64,000 bases of DNA from Dichloromethanomonas sp964477085 (lineage in GTDB: Bacteria > Bacillota > Desulfitobacteriia > Desulfitobacteriales > Syntrophobotulaceae): NCBI GenBank assembly GCA_964477085.1, contig CAYZDF010000001.1, positions 62,001 to 126,000 on the forward strand. The letters run 5' to 3'. The translations under genes and the position numbers were made by a program. Of this stretch, positions 8,629 to 16,503 are shown in pieces (positions within the stretch are counted from its first letter, which is position 1; every line of letters starts with the position of its first letter). The notes beneath the pieces were generated by a model. It saw nothing but the letters and a program-made list of their open reading frames with translations. It was not told where the DNA came from and ran no database searches.

Positions 8629-8729
8629 AATTTCTGGGGAGCTGGGTTGAGGCCGGCTGAGATAAAGACCCAATGATGTCTTTGACTCCTTTTACCTGAT
8701 CCAGGTAATACTGGCGTAGGGATGAAATT
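8629..8729 (+). ncRNA. TPP riboswitch (THI element)
   Basis: The conserved thi-box core is present: CTGAGATAAAGACCC on the 5' side, ACCTGATCCAGGTAAT in the second helix, and the 3' CTGGCGTAGGGA. Closing helix P1 forms between AATTTC (8629-8634) and GAAATT (8724-8729). It senses thiamine pyrophosphate and here precedes a terminator and thiD-cytX, which are thiamine-precursor salvage genes. The 5'-GGGGAGC...GGCTGAGA spacing is normal for the class. Confidence 0.95.
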
Positions 8730-8768
8730 TTGGTTATAGTACCGAGACTTACCTATTTTGGGGGACCA

Positions 8769-8804
8769 AAAAACACAAATCTACGCTGGGATTTGTGTTT
8801 TTTT
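8769..8804 (+). terminator. TPP-controlled transcription terminator
   Basis: Stem AAACACAAAT / ATTTGTGTTT (8771-8780 and 8791-8800) with loop CTACGCTGGG, followed by a run of T. It lies 40 nt after the aptamer and 38 nt before the thiD start, the position of a riboswitch-controlled terminator. Confidence 0.88.
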
Positions 8805-8841
8805 ATTTGGTGTTAAGTTCTATCAAAAGAGGAGGAATTCT

Positions 8842-9642
8842 ATGAAAAAAGTACTTACTATCGCAGGTAGTGATACTTGCGGAGGGGCTGGAATTCAAGC
8901 AGATTTGAAAACCTTTTCAGCCCACGGTGTTTATGGGATGAGTGTGATCACTGCGGTTACAGCACAGAATACTCAAGGGGTTTTTGCCGTCCAGGACATC
9001 TTGCCTGAAGTCATCGCCAAACAGATAGACGCCATTTTTGATGACATTCAGGTCGATGCCCTGAAGATCGGGATGGTTTCTGTGATCGAAACCATAAAAA
9101 CAATCGCTTCTAGATTAAAAGAGCATAACGCGGTTAATATTGTCCTTGACCCGGTTATGATTTCGAAGAGTGGGTTTCCATTGTTACAGCCGGATGCTCG
9201 CCAAGCGCTTATTGAAAATCTTTTACCATTAGCAACAATTACAACACCAAATATTCCGGAGGCTGAAACGATTACTGGCAAAGCTATCCAAAATCTCACT
9301 GATATGCAGGAAGCTGCCAGGATGATTTCCTCTTTAGGGCCTTCCTACGTCCTCGTAAAAGGAGGGCATCTTGCCGATGACGCCACAGATATATTGTTTG
9401 ACGGTAAAATCGTTTATGACTTCAGAACAGAACGCCTGAACACCAAAAATACGCATGGGACAGGATGTACACTGTCAGCGAGCATTGCTTCCAATCTGGC
9501 CAAAGGGATGGATGTTGTCAACGCTGTGGATTTAAGTAAGAAATATATTACGACAGCAATCGAAAATGCTTTGGACATTGGCCGGGGCGTAGGACCTACT
9601 CATCACTTCTATGAATTATATAAGAAGGCAGGAATTAAGTAA
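8842..9642 (+). CDS. thiD: Bifunctional hydroxymethylpyrimidine kinase/phosphomethylpyrimidine kinase
   Basis: ThiD phosphorylates HMP and HMP-phosphate to the HMP pyrophosphate used by thiamine phosphate synthase. The 266-residue ribokinase-fold protein shows TIAGSDTCGGAGIQADLKTF at the N-terminus, KIGMVS, VLVKGGH, and the catalytic THGTGCTLSASIAS (about 207-220). The start is ATG 8842 with AGGAGG 6-7 nt upstream; the frame extends back to 8758 through the terminator but without a ribosome site. It overlaps cytX by one base (TAATG), so the two are translationally coupled. It is controlled by the TPP riboswitch. Confidence 0.95.
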   Translation: MKKVLTIAGSDTCGGAGIQADLKTFSAHGVYGMSVITAVTAQNTQGVFAVQDILPEVIAKQIDAIFDDIQVDALKIGMVSVIETIKTIASRLKEHNAVNIVLDPVMISKSGFPLLQPDARQALIENLLPLATITTPNIPEAETITGKAIQNLTDMQEAARMISSLGPSYVLVKGGHLADDATDILFDGKIVYDFRTERLNTKNTHGTGCTLSASIASNLAKGMDVVNAVDLSKKYITTAIENALDIGRGVGPTHHFYELYKKAGIK

Positions 9643-10844
9643 TGAATTATTCAGCAAAAGGAGTATCTTCGTTCAGTTTGTTTATTCTATGGTTCGGTGC
9701 AGCAGTATCAATTGCCGAAGTCTATACCGGTGCCCTGCTCGCTCCTTTGGGTTTTAGTAAAGGGGTACAAGCCATCTTACTTGGACATTTAATTGGCGCC
9801 ATTATTCTTGGGCTTTCAGGCATTATTGGTTCGCAAAAAAAAGTCTCGGCAATCTTTTCAACCCGAATATCATTTGGTCGCTACGGATCCTACGGTTTTT
9901 CTATCCTGAATGTTCTTCAGCTTCTTGGTTGGACGGCTGTAATGATCATAACCGGGGCACGGTCAGTTAATGAAGTTAGTAAATTACTCTGGGGCTATGA
10001 CCAACAAACGGTTTGGAGTATTGTTATTGGACTACTGATCTGTGTCTGGATCATAGTTGGAATTAAAAAACTCAATAAAGTCAATCTGTTAGCGGTAGGA
10101 TTACTGTTAGTACTTACCATAATTTTAAGTACGGTAGTTTTTAAAGACCTTTCTCTTATTAACAAGACCTCTGAGGGGCTTTCCTTTGGGGCGGCAGTGG
10201 AACTCAGTGTTATTATGCCTCTATCCTGGCTGCCCTTGATCTCAGATTACACTCGTTATGCCAGAAGTAGTAAAGGTGGCTTTTGGGGAAGTGCTGGAGG
10301 ATATTTTATCGGCAGCTGTTGGATGTATATTATTGGCCTCGGTGCAGCAATATTTACAGGAACGGCAGATCCATCAACTATCTTAATGGCAGCCAATTTG
10401 GGGCTAGCAGCGTTAGGGATTGTTATTCTGTCAACGGTTACTACTACTTTTTTAGATGCCTATTCTGCGGGAGTTAGTTTATTAAATATAAACCCAAGAT
10501 TTAATGAGAAGTTTACAGCGGTAACAATGGCTGTTATCGGAACAGTGGTAGCCATAATTATACCAATTGAACAGTATGAAAACTTCTTATATGCAATAGG
10601 ATCCGTTTTTGCACCTTTGTTCGCCATACTGTTGACAGATTATTATATTCTAAAAAATAAGGACATTGATGAGCATAAAAATATTTACTGGATCAACACG
10701 GTGATTTGGGCGTTTGGGGTATGGATATATAATCAATTTATGGCACTTGATCTCTTCTTTGGCAGTACTTTGCCCGTTATGGTGATTATAGCAACGATCT
10801 GTATTGGACTAAAAAGCATTTTTGGAAAAACATTACAACAATAA
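9642..10844 (+). CDS. cytX: Putative hydroxymethylpyrimidine transporter CytX (NCS1 family)
   Basis: A 400-residue polytopic membrane protein with about 10-12 hydrophobic helices, of the nucleobase:cation symporter-1 type. N-terminal FILWFGAAVSIAEVYTGALL and WLPLISDYTRYAR (about 198-211) match CytX proteins, which are predicted HMP importers because they are regularly TPP-riboswitch-controlled and paired with thiD, as here. The stop is followed 20 nt later by a terminator. The substrate is inferred from context and not from motifs. Confidence 0.9.
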   Translation: MNYSAKGVSSFSLFILWFGAAVSIAEVYTGALLAPLGFSKGVQAILLGHLIGAIILGLSGIIGSQKKVSAIFSTRISFGRYGSYGFSILNVLQLLGWTAVMIITGARSVNEVSKLLWGYDQQTVWSIVIGLLICVWIIVGIKKLNKVNLLAVGLLLVLTIILSTVVFKDLSLINKTSEGLSFGAAVELSVIMPLSWLPLISDYTRYARSSKGGFWGSAGGYFIGSCWMYIIGLGAAIFTGTADPSTILMAANLGLAALGIVILSTVTTTFLDAYSAGVSLLNINPRFNEKFTAVTMAVIGTVVAIIIPIEQYENFLYAIGSVFAPLFAILLTDYYILKNKDIDEHKNIYWINTVIWAFGVWIYNQFMALDLFFGSTLPVMVIIATICIGLKSIFGKTLQQ

Positions 10845-10864
10845 ATCTAGAAATAATATAAAAA

Positions 10865-10893
10865 AATGAACTGCAAAAACAGTTCATTTTTTA
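10865..10893. terminator. Bidirectional terminator between cytX and iorB
   Basis: AATGAACTG CAAAAA CAGTTCATT flanked by A-run on the left and T-run on the right, so it can end both cytX (plus) and iorB (minus) transcripts. Confidence 0.85.
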
Positions 10894-10937
10894 TTAAAAA
10901 TCGATCCAATTACAATTGTGTAAGAAGTTTATATTAC

Positions 10938-11513
10938 TTAGGCTTCTCGTCCTGCCTCAAATGCTTTTATATTCGCATCAAGGAATTTAGCGGGAACATT
11001 TTCTTTTAGTGCTTCCAGCCAATATTCTTTATTAATCTGCAGGTACTTGGAAAGCAGTCCGAGAAGAACTACATTAACGGCTTTTGGATTACCTGCGTTC
11101 AGAGCAATTTTTAGGGCATCGATGATAATGACATTCTCTCGTAGGTTGCGAATGGTGTCCAAAGCATCAACGGGGTATTCAGCAGCTCCCATTATCACAG
11201 GCATCGGATCAATTCGCTGATCATTTATCAGAATACTACCGGTTGCCTTTAAATAGGGTAACCACCGCAGTGCTTCCAGCTTTTCAAAAGCAAGTATGAT
11301 ATCTGCTTCACCCTCAGGAATGATCGGAGAAGCGACTTCCTGACCGTATCTAACCTGGGTGACTACACTGCCTCCTCGTTGTGCCATCCCATGGATTTCC
11401 GAAACCTTGACATCCAGACCCATCTTTTGAATGACGCCAGAAAGAACCCGACTGGCCAGAATTGTCCCTTGTCCACCAACACCGACAATAAGAATATTTG
11501 TAATATCAGACAT
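10938..11513 (-). CDS. iorB: Indolepyruvate:ferredoxin oxidoreductase, beta subunit
   Basis: The small gamma-type subunit (191 residues) of the 2-oxoacid:ferredoxin oxidoreductase that converts aryl pyruvates to aryl-acetyl-CoA, CO2 and reduced ferredoxin. Visible motifs are ILIVGVGGQGTILASRVL (about 7-24), EIHGMAQRGGSVVTQVR and the ADIILAFEKLEALR segment. Its ATG shares a base with the stop of iorA, so the two are coupled. It forms the complex with IorA; the cluster also includes an arylacetate-CoA ligase. Confidence 0.94.
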   Translation of the reverse strand: MSDITNILIVGVGGQGTILASRVLSGVIQKMGLDVKVSEIHGMAQRGGSVVTQVRYGQEVASPIIPEGEADIILAFEKLEALRWLPYLKATGSILINDQRIDPMPVIMGAAEYPVDALDTIRNLRENVIIIDALKIALNAGNPKAVNVVLLGLLSKYLQINKEYWLEALKENVPAKFLDANIKAFEAGREA

Positions 11514-13264
11514 TAGCTTTTACCATCCTTTCTTATTGCCGCGCTGTTACAGACATTCATACATAGTTCACAGCCAACACATTGGGTCATACTGATGCGG
11601 ACCTTCTTGCCTTCTTTAACGATACATGGACAGCCCAAGCGCATACAGCGCATGCAGCCGGTACAGGTATCAGGATCAACTTGACAGGGGGTAGTATCTT
11701 TATTCTTTTCAATCAAAGCGCATTTCCGCTTGGTAATAATAACGGAAGGTTCTTCAGCAGCCAATTCTTCCTTAATGACCTTTTCAAGCTTTTCAAGGTC
11801 AAATGGGTCTACCTCTGTAATTCGCTGTACACCGATGGCTTTGGCTAAGAGAATCATATCTACTTCTTTAATGGCTTCGCCCTTTAAGGTCAAGCCAGTC
11901 ACTGGATTATCCTGATGTCCGGTCATTCCCGTTGTACGATTATCGAGGATGATAGTGGTGGTTGTCGCCTTGTTATATACAGCATTAACAAGTCCAGTTA
12001 TACCAGAATGAATAAAGGTTGAGTCCCCAATAACTGCAACCAAGTTACGAGCGAAATCTCGGCCTCGTGCTTTTTCCATCCCGATAGCGGCACCAATACT
12101 GGCTCCCATACAGATGGTCGTATCCATGGCATTTAGTGGAGCAAGGCTACCCAGTGTATAACAGCCTATATCTCCTGCTACAGTAACCTTTAGTTTGTTG
12201 AGGACATAGAAAAGACCTCGATGGGGACAGCCTGGACATAAAACAGGCGGACGTACAGGAGTGTTCACAGCTGGATTGGAGTTGGGTGTGATATTCTGCT
12301 CACTTTCATTTACGCCCATTCGCTCTTTAATGGTCTCAGGGAGAATTTCACCAATATAGGAGAAAACATCTTTTCCTCGAGCCTTAATACCCAGGGATTT
12401 AACATATTCTTCGATAAAAGGTTCCAGTTCTTCGATAATATAGAGTTCCTCAACATTTTGTGCGAATTCAGTGATGAGTTGTTGTGGCAAGGGGAAGGTC
12501 ATACCAAGTTTAAGGATTGAGGCATCCTTAAGGACCTCTTTGACGTACTGATATGTTACCCCATTGGTAATAACACCCATTTTTTTATTGTTCCACTCGA
12601 TTCTGTTAAGTGGGGTAGTTTCAGCATACTCCCTCAACTTATCTAACCTGGATTCCACATCAATATGTCTGCGCCGTGCATAAGCAGGAATCATGACATA
12701 TTTTAGTGCATTCTTTTCATAATTCTTTAAACCAACTTCCTGGCGTTCAGAGAGTTCAACTAAAGATTGGGAGTGAGCAACCCGGGTGGTGATTCTTAAC
12801 ATGACGGGGGTATCAAAAGTTTCGCTTAAGTCAAAAGCTAATTTGGTAAAATCCTTTGCCTCTTGACTGTCAGAAGGCTCCAAGACTGGAATTTTGGCAG
12901 CTCTGCCTAGATGACGATTATCTTGTTCATTTTGGGAACTATGCATACCGGGGTCATCTGCAGAGACCAAGACCAAGCCGCCATTAACACCAGTGTAAGC
13001 CAATGTAAATAGAGGGTCAGCTGCAACATTTACGCCCACATGTTTCATAGAAACTAAGGTTCTTCCACCAGCGATGGAAGCGCCAGCGCCTACCTCTAAA
13101 GCAACTTTTTCATTTGGGGACCATTCTGCATACATCTCTTTGTACTTTGCGGCGTTTTCGGTTATTTCTGTACTCGGAGTACCTGGATAGGCTGAACAGA
13201 CTAGAACGCCTGCCTCCCACGCTCCACGGGCAATTGCTTCATTACCTGTAAGAAGTTTTTTCAT
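11513..13264 (-). CDS. iorA: Indolepyruvate:ferredoxin oxidoreductase, alpha subunit
   Basis: A 583-residue fused subunit: N-terminal pyrimidine domain (GNEAIARGAWEAGVLVCSAY), central region, TPP-binding domain (GDIGCYTLGSLAPLNAMDT, about 366-385, with CPGCPHRG just before) and a C-terminal two-cluster ferredoxin domain with CTGCMRCMRLGC and CVGCELCMNVC (about 535-575). The enzyme is oxygen-sensitive and marks an anaerobe. In catabolism it makes arylacetyl-CoA; in reverse it can carboxylate arylacetyl-CoA for amino acid synthesis. The start ATG 13264 has GAGAGGATGG upstream. The paaK-like gene lies 161 bp upstream in the same direction. Confidence 0.95.
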   Translation of the reverse strand: MKKLLTGNEAIARGAWEAGVLVCSAYPGTPSTEITENAAKYKEMYAEWSPNEKVALEVGAGASIAGGRTLVSMKHVGVNVAADPLFTLAYTGVNGGLVLVSADDPGMHSSQNEQDNRHLGRAAKIPVLEPSDSQEAKDFTKLAFDLSETFDTPVMLRITTRVAHSQSLVELSERQEVGLKNYEKNALKYVMIPAYARRRHIDVESRLDKLREYAETTPLNRIEWNNKKMGVITNGVTYQYVKEVLKDASILKLGMTFPLPQQLITEFAQNVEELYIIEELEPFIEEYVKSLGIKARGKDVFSYIGEILPETIKERMGVNESEQNITPNSNPAVNTPVRPPVLCPGCPHRGLFYVLNKLKVTVAGDIGCYTLGSLAPLNAMDTTICMGASIGAAIGMEKARGRDFARNLVAVIGDSTFIHSGITGLVNAVYNKATTTTIILDNRTTGMTGHQDNPVTGLTLKGEAIKEVDMILLAKAIGVQRITEVDPFDLEKLEKVIKEELAAEEPSVIITKRKCALIEKNKDTTPCQVDPDTCTGCMRCMRLGCPCIVKEGKKVRISMTQCVGCELCMNVCNSAAIRKDGKS

Positions 13265-13425
13265 GATTCCATCCTCTCTAAGCGTTTATTTCAATAGCCA
13301 TCTTTACTTTAGAAAATGTTAATTATCACAATTATAGTATGAAGAAATATTTCATATCAAGCATAATGCAAAGGTTAATCGGGGTAATATCTGGATAAAG
13401 ATTTATCAGGCTTATAATAATGAAT

Positions 13426-14718
13426 TTAGCGATAATCGAATACACGCTTGGATTTTCCGGTGGTTCTTTCTAAAGTTCCCGGTTGGACAATTTTGATTTT
13501 GGCGTTAATGGAAAGTACACTATAGAGTTTGTGCTTAATATTGTCTTCTAGTTCTTCTAATCTGCAATAAGGTTCCAATACATCAGGACTTATCAGCTCC
13601 ACCACGACTTCGAGCTCATCGAGATAATCCTTGCGATAGACATTGATTTGGTAATGTGGACCGATACCCTCGATTGCTATTAAGACGCTTTCGATCTGAG
13701 AAGGGAATACATTGACACCACGGATGATTAACATATCATCTGTCCGGCCAGTTACTTTTCTCATGCGGGCAGTTGTTCGACCGCAGGCGCATTGCTCCTG
13801 GTTAACACGCGAGATGTCTTTTGTACGGAAACGGATGACAGGAAATGCTTCCTTGGTCAAAGATGTAAATACCAGTTCTCCTTCTTCCCCAGGCTTAAGA
13901 ACCTCACCTGTATCAGGATCGATCGTCTCTACGATAAAATGATCTTCAGCAATATGATGGCCACAACGATGAACACATTCACCTGCAACACCAGGGCCCA
14001 TGACCTCACTCAAACCGTAATTATCCGTGGCGATAATGTTTAAGCGTGATTCAATCTCAGAACGCATTTCCTCAGTCCAGGGTTCACCTCCGAAGAGGCC
14101 TAATCTCAGTTTAAGGTTAGAAAGCTTGATACCTTTACTCTCAGCAACCTCCGCAATATAGAGAGCATAACTCGGGGTAGAGATAAGGGTTGTTGTTCCA
14201 AAATCCTGCATTAACATTAACTGACGTTCAGTATTTCCACCGGATACGGGAACCACAAGGGCTCCTGCCCTCTCTAAACCATAATGAAGGCCGAAACCGC
14301 CTGTGAAAAGACCGTAATTAAAGGCGATCTGCGCAACGTCATCTGAAGTAACCCCAGCTAATGTAACCATTCTGGCAGTCAAGTCGGTCCAGGTATTTAA
14401 GTCGTTTTGTGTGTAACCGACAACGACTGGTCGCCCGGTGGTACCGGAAGAGGCGTGGACGCGAACCAATTCTTTATTGGGTACTGTGAAAAGGCCAAAA
14501 GGATAATTATCACGCAGATCATCCTTAGTCGTGAAAGGAAGGTACTGGAGATCTTTCAGTGACTTAACTTTCTCAGGCGTAATCCCCAGACGATCAAATT
14601 TGGCACGATAATGGGGAACTTTAGTATATACACGATGAACGGACCATTTAAGCCTTTCTAATTGGAGCTGTTCTAATTGTTGGCGGGACAAACATTCATG
14701 GTCTTTATCCCAAATCAC
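13426..14718 (-). CDS. paaK: Phenylacetate-CoA ligase (arylacetate-CoA ligase)
   Basis: This AMP-forming ligase makes aryl-acetyl-CoA from arylacetate, ATP and CoA. Motifs: the nucleotide-binding loop HASSGTTGRPVVVGYT, YGLSEVMGPGVAGEC and the C-terminal TGRTDDMLIIRGVNVFPSQIE. I place the start at GTG 14718 (protein begins VIWDKDHECLS, 430 residues) because AGGGTGAT lies 6 nt upstream and family members start with MIWDK or similar. The frame extends to an ATG at 14751 that has no good ribosome site. It precedes iorA and iorB, a pairing seen in organisms that interconvert arylacetates and aryl pyruvates. Confidence 0.93.
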   Translation of the reverse strand: MIWDKDHECLSRQQLEQLQLERLKWSVHRVYTKVPHYRAKFDRLGITPEKVKSLKDLQYLPFTTKDDLRDNYPFGLFTVPNKELVRVHASSGTTGRPVVVGYTQNDLNTWTDLTARMVTLAGVTSDDVAQIAFNYGLFTGGFGLHYGLERAGALVVPVSGGNTERQLMLMQDFGTTTLISTPSYALYIAEVAESKGIKLSNLKLRLGLFGGEPWTEEMRSEIESRLNIIATDNYGLSEVMGPGVAGECVHRCGHHIAEDHFIVETIDPDTGEVLKPGEEGELVFTSLTKEAFPVIRFRTKDISRVNQEQCACGRTTARMRKVTGRTDDMLIIRGVNVFPSQIESVLIAIEGIGPHYQINVYRKDYLDELEVVVELISPDVLEPYCRLEELEDNIKHKLYSVLSINAKIKIVQPGTLERTTGKSKRVFDYR

Positions 14719-14781
14719 AGTAACATCACCCTTTTTCTCATAGTTTATCAATTAGCAAAACCTTATAACAGGTTCAATCTT

Positions 14782-14952
14782 TCATTTTTGATTAAACACC
14801 ATGTCAATATGCTGTGGCGACAGTTGTCTGGTAAAGGCACTAACTACAGGGACAACAAGGAAGAAATCATTCAGGGTTTTGGTCTTTTTCATACTAAAAA
14901 AGGCTATCGCAAAGAGGATAGCCACATAAATACCCACAGCAAAGAACTTCAT
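14782..14952 (-). pseudogene. Remnant of a sodium:solute symporter gene (N-terminus only)
   Basis: This 56-codon ORF has its own good ribosome site (GGGAGGAT) and ATG at 14952. Its first about 32 residues (MKFFAVGIYVAILFAIAFFS, then MKKTKTLNDFFL) look like the first helix and following loop of SSS-family sodium:solute symporters, where the next residues are typically GGR-x-x-GPW and SAF-YGTTYFS. Here the sequence changes to VVPVVSAFTRQLSPQ and stops, so the rest of a protein of about 500 residues has been lost by an internal deletion and frameshift. It lies just upstream of paaK. The alternative is a genuine one-helix membrane peptide. Confidence 0.55.
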
Positions 14953-15094
14953 TTTCTACCATCCTCCCATACTCTTTTGTTTATAAATTAAAACAAGTAC
15001 TACGGCAAACTACCTTACTACTAACCTATGAATAACAGTTGGTTGCGCTGGCAATAACATTTTAAAGAAGAATAAGCCAAAAGTCTATAGTCAA

Positions 15095-15120
15095 ATAAAA
15101 AATTGTCTTTTCAGACAATT
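15095..15120 (-). terminator. Probable terminator downstream of the Phd gene
   Basis: AATTGTCT TTTC AGACAATT (15101-15120), followed on the minus strand by TTTTTATTTG. The stem is A/T-rich and only 8 bp, so it is of moderate strength. Confidence 0.5.
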
Positions 15121-15163
15121 AAAGTTGCAAGTTTAATAAAAAACATGCTAGTTAATCCAATTC

Positions 15164-15469
15164 TCAGTCATTCTCTTCGCTTTGCAGAAAAATACTTATT
15201 TCGTCTTCGGTAAGCGAATTCATTCGGCAGGGAGGAAGCGTACTTAGGTGGGCATTAGAAACAGGAGAACGCATCGAGTCTAGAAGATCCTTGGCCCGCA
15301 TCAATTCTGTGTATTCATCAATGGAGATAATAACAGCTTGGGGTTTATTATTTTTAACAACGATATAGGGGTTACCCACATCCTCTACAGCTTGAATGAC
15401 TCTCGATGCTTGTCCACGACCTAATTCCGATACAGAAATCATACAATCAAAAACTTTGCGCAGGTCCAT
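15164..15469 (-). CDS. Phd/YefM-type antitoxin (solitary)
   Basis: A 101-residue protein with the Phd/YefM fold: MISVSELGRGQASRVIQAVE followed by YIVVKNNKPQAVIISIDEYTELM (about 34-57), which is the DNA-binding and dimer region, and a divergent acidic C-terminus. These proteins normally repress and neutralise an adjacent RelE/Doc toxin. No toxin-sized ORF lies beside it on either strand, so it may be an orphan antitoxin or a stand-alone regulator. A ribosome site (GGAGGTT) precedes ATG 15469. Confidence 0.82.
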   Translation of the reverse strand: MDLRKVFDCMISVSELGRGQASRVIQAVEDVGNPYIVVKNNKPQAVIISIDEYTELMRAKDLLDSMRSPVSNAHLSTLPPCRMNSLTEDEISIFLQSEEND

Positions 15470-15791
15470 TTATTAACCTCCAACATTTAAAACACTGTTT
15501 ATCTATAAGAGTTAGTTTATATTAGACCTATTACCTTAAACTATTGATAAGTTTCAGTGTTGAGTACGAAAGAAACAACACTAAGGTAATATCAAGCCTT
15601 GATAAAAAAGTATAGATACAGCTATTTAAATTATAAGTCGGCGACAAACAGAAAGCAATAGATTGAGTGCATGATACGAAGGACTATATTCATGCATTTT
15701 TACATGAAAATAGTCGAAATACCTATTTTGACTGCAGTAAATATATTGATTATGGCAGGTCAAAGCGTAGAATGTAAGTTTTTGTGAAGAT
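15470..15791. other. Gene-free interval between the Phd gene and the response regulator
   Basis: No supportable ORF. The only structure I see is an interrupted inverted repeat at 15682-15715 (GACTATATTCATG / CATGAAAATAGTC, one mismatch, 8-nt loop). It lies about 80 bp beyond the response-regulator stop and could end that operon, but there is no T-run on the minus-strand side. The rest is A/T-rich and presumably holds the Phd promoter. Confidence 0.4.
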
Positions 15792-16490
15792 TTAGACTCT
15801 GAAACGATACCCAGCTCCCCATACGGTTTCGATGTATTGTGGATTAGCCGGATCACTTTCAATCTTATCACGTATCCGGGCAACATGGACGGTAACAGTG
15901 GCAGAATCTCCCAAGGCTTCTAAACCCCAGATTCTTTCAAATAGGTCTTCTCTGCTGAATACCCTGTTAGGATTCAGTGCCAGGAATACAAGTAAATCAA
16001 ATTCTTTTTGAGCAAGATTAACTTCTTTATCATTAGCAAATACCCGACGTGATTCTTTGTCTATTATCAATCCGCGAATAACCACTTGTTCAGACTTTCT
16101 GGTATTTGTGATAAATTTTTGGCGTATTCGTTCATAATTGTGAAGATGAGCTTTAACCCTTGCCACCAGTTCTCCCGGGCTGAACGGTTTAGTGATATAA
16201 TCATCTGCCCCCAGACTAAACCCTTTAATCTTATCAATTTCTTCCTTCTTGGCAGAAACAAGGAGTACGGGAATCCCTTTCTCATCCCTTATGCTACGCA
16301 GGATTTCCAAACCATCGAGACCAGGAAGCATGATATCTAGGATTAGAAGATCATATTCCTCTTCATGCAGAACTTTTAACCCTTCTAATCCATCTGTACA
16401 GACTCTTACTTCAAAGCCAGCAACTTCAAGATAATCTTTCTGAAGTTCGGCGATACTCAGATCATCTTCAATAATCAATACCTTCTGCAT
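15792..16490 (-). CDS. OmpR/PhoB-family response regulator
   Basis: 232 residues. Receiver domain 1-115 with acidic pair E8-D9/D10, phosphorylation site D52 in LLILDIMLPGLDG, and SAKKEE with the conserved lysine near 97. The C-terminal winged helix (about 135-232) carries SREDLFERIWG, VTVHVARIRDKIE and the end motif VWGAGYRF. A GGAGG precedes ATG 16490. It is the last gene of the operon exported protein - ABC ATPase - permease - kinase - regulator and is 13 bp after the kinase, so the two form a cognate pair. Confidence 0.94.
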   Translation of the reverse strand: MQKVLIIEDDLSIAELQKDYLEVAGFEVRVCTDGLEGLKVLHEEEYDLLILDIMLPGLDGLEILRSIRDEKGIPVLLVSAKKEEIDKIKGFSLGADDYITKPFSPGELVARVKAHLHNYERIRQKFITNTRKSEQVVIRGLIIDKESRRVFANDKEVNLAQKEFDLLVFLALNPNRVFSREDLFERIWGLEALGDSATVTVHVARIRDKIESDPANPQYIETVWGAGYRFRV

Positions 16491-16503
16491 CGGAATTCCT
16501 CCA

